In this document: positions 63,228 through 64,000 of the stretch, piece after piece | Layout of the letters: each line of letters starts with the position of its first letter | Numbering within the stretch: the first letter of the stretch is position 1 | DNA from: Rhodospirillales bacterium | GTDB lineage: Bacteria; Pseudomonadota; Alphaproteobacteria; Rhodospirillales; Casp-alpha2 | Direction of reading: 5' to 3' | DNA length: 64,000 nt | Assembly (NCBI GenBank): GCA_013203595.1 | Contig: JABMNT010000219.1 | Coordinates: forward strand, 1-64,000 | Position numbers and translations under genes: made by a program | The notes under the pieces: generated by a model | What the model was told of the DNA's origin: nothing | What the model saw: the letters and a program-made list of their open reading frames with translations, nothing else | The model's database searches: none

Positions 63228-64000
63228 TTAAACGGAGACCCGGTTGCGGCCGTTATCCTTGGCCGTATAAAGGGCATTGTCGGCCTGACCGAGGGCGCGA
63301 TCAATGGTCACGTCGTCTGCAGCACATTGTCCGATGCCAATGCTGACGGTGAATTTCAGGGTTTTGCCGTCGGCCATTGTCTCCAGATCCATCAGGTTCT
63401 GACGCAGGCGCTCGGCAGTGACCTTTGCTCTGTCCAGGTCAATCTCCGGCAGGATAACGCCAAATTCTTCACCACCCAGACGTCCCAGTGTATCCTGCTC
63501 GCGCAAGGTCCGGATACATTCATCGGCGAAGTTCTTCAGGACCAGGTCGCCGGCGGCATGGCCGTAGGTGTCATTGAATTTCTTGAAATGGTCGATGTCG
63601 ATCATCAACAGGGACAGGGGCCGGTTGTAGCGGTTGGAGCGGGCCAGTTCACGATTGCCGATGTCGAAGAAACTGCGCCGGTTGCGGGCACCGGTCAGCG
63701 GGTCGGTTGCTGCCAGCAGGCGCATTTCCTTCTCGCTTTCCCGCAAGGCCGCTTCCATTTGCTTACGCTCGGTAATGTCCGTATTCAGACTGCCAACGCC
63801 GATCAGTTCGTCATCCGCAGAAAAAATCGGAAACCGGTCAGACAGAAAAGTATGCGTCTTTCCATCGGCCTCAAGCAGATTTTGTTCGTAGGTTACCGAT
63901 GTTTTGCTTTTTATGACGGCTTCGTCCTGGGCGGCAATGGTTTCGGCAAAGTCCTCGGGGTATATATCAAAGGCGGTTTTGCCAATGACTTCATGGCGGG
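63228..64000 (-). CDS. PAS-GGDEF diguanylate cyclase, truncated at window edge
   Basis: The frame is open from the window end to 63228. The part visible starts inside a PAS domain (FLSDRFPIFSADDELIGVGSLNTDITERKQ). After a short linker follows a GGDEF domain: DPLTGARNRRSFFDIG, then GRLGGEEFGVILPEID with an intact GGEEF active site. An RxxD inhibitory site (REQD) lies five residues before it. It should make cyclic di-GMP and be product-inhibited. The N-terminus lies outside. Confidence 0.92.
   Translation of the reverse strand, partial: RHEVIGKTAFDIYPEDFAETIAAQDEAVIKSKTSVTYEQNLLEADGKTHTFLSDRFPIFSADDELIGVGSLNTDITERKQMEAALRESEKEMRLLAATDPLTGARNRRSFFDIGNRELARSNRYNRPLSLLMIDIDHFKKFNDTYGHAAGDLVLKNFADECIRTLREQDTLGRLGGEEFGVILPEIDLDRAKVTAERLRQNLMDLETMADGKTLKFTVSIGIGQCAADDVTIDRALGQADNALYTAKDNGRNRVSV

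Overview
The window looks like chromosomal DNA of an alphaproteobacterium, probably a marine, Rhodospirillales-like lineage. That placement is inferred from gene content and order, not from any database search. The evidence is the order hemJ-hemH-hemE / origin / ppsR-maf-aroE-coaE-dnaQ-secB, the mnmE-parS-mnmG-rsmG-parA-parB-holA-lptE-leuS cluster, hslVU beside a histidine operon, and a TRAP transporter. Genes are densely packed with many short overlaps. I saw no rRNA, tRNA, CRISPR array, transposase or integrase.

Layout. 1-1.4 kb: C-terminal part of an RTX-repeat protein that runs in frame into a short-chain dehydrogenase fragment at the window edge. 1.5-5.4 kb: histidine operon on the minus strand (hisB, a DUF2628 gene, hisH, hisA, hisF, hisE, then a HIT hydrolase). 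5.6-7.5 kb: hslVU. 7.6-13.6 kb: minus-strand run of Tim44-like, mltA, lutA, lutB, lutC, Smr-domain and HTH genes, with the lutABC cassette inside an envelope/DNA-maintenance cluster. 13.8-15.3 kb: fxsA, a cyclic-nucleotide-binding protein and small membrane proteins. 15.3-19.4 kb: rho, hemJ, hemH, hemE.

19.4-19.86 kb holds the predicted replication origin oriC, with DnaA boxes and an AT-rich stretch. It lies between hemE and ppsR, as in Caulobacter and Rickettsia. Rightward follow ppsR, maf, aroE, coaE and dnaQ, with secB on the opposite strand. About 16 kb from oriC, the mnmE-mnmG gap carries three perfect 16-bp parS palindromes, and parA-parB lie 2.6 kb beyond. Together these form the chromosome replication and segregation centre.

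Between the two (24-34 kb) are a quinone oxidoreductase, azlCD, gloA, a muconolactone-isomerase-like gene, an aminotransferase plus mandelate-racemase-type enolase pair, ogt, cheZ, a frameshifted DUF255/thioredoxin-like gene and a small ferredoxin. 40-47.7 kb: holA, lptE, leuS, a DUF3576 lipoprotein, a ThiE-like gene, yggS, an L,D-transpeptidase-like gene and a conserved unknown.

47.9-53.1 kb is an accessory uptake module: a cupin-HTH regulator and an acetyltransferase diverge from a three-gene TRAP transporter followed by a PhyH-type dioxygenase. A perfect palindrome lies next to the regulator start. 53-57 kb: secreted unknowns, Hsp20, a CBS-BON protein and a TPR/glycosyltransferase-like protein. 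57.4-63.1 kb: a GlxA-type regulator, a rhodanese, a cytochrome P450 and a tyrosine-catabolic set (hppD, a VOC protein, fumarylacetoacetase). The window ends in a PAS-GGDEF diguanylate cyclase.
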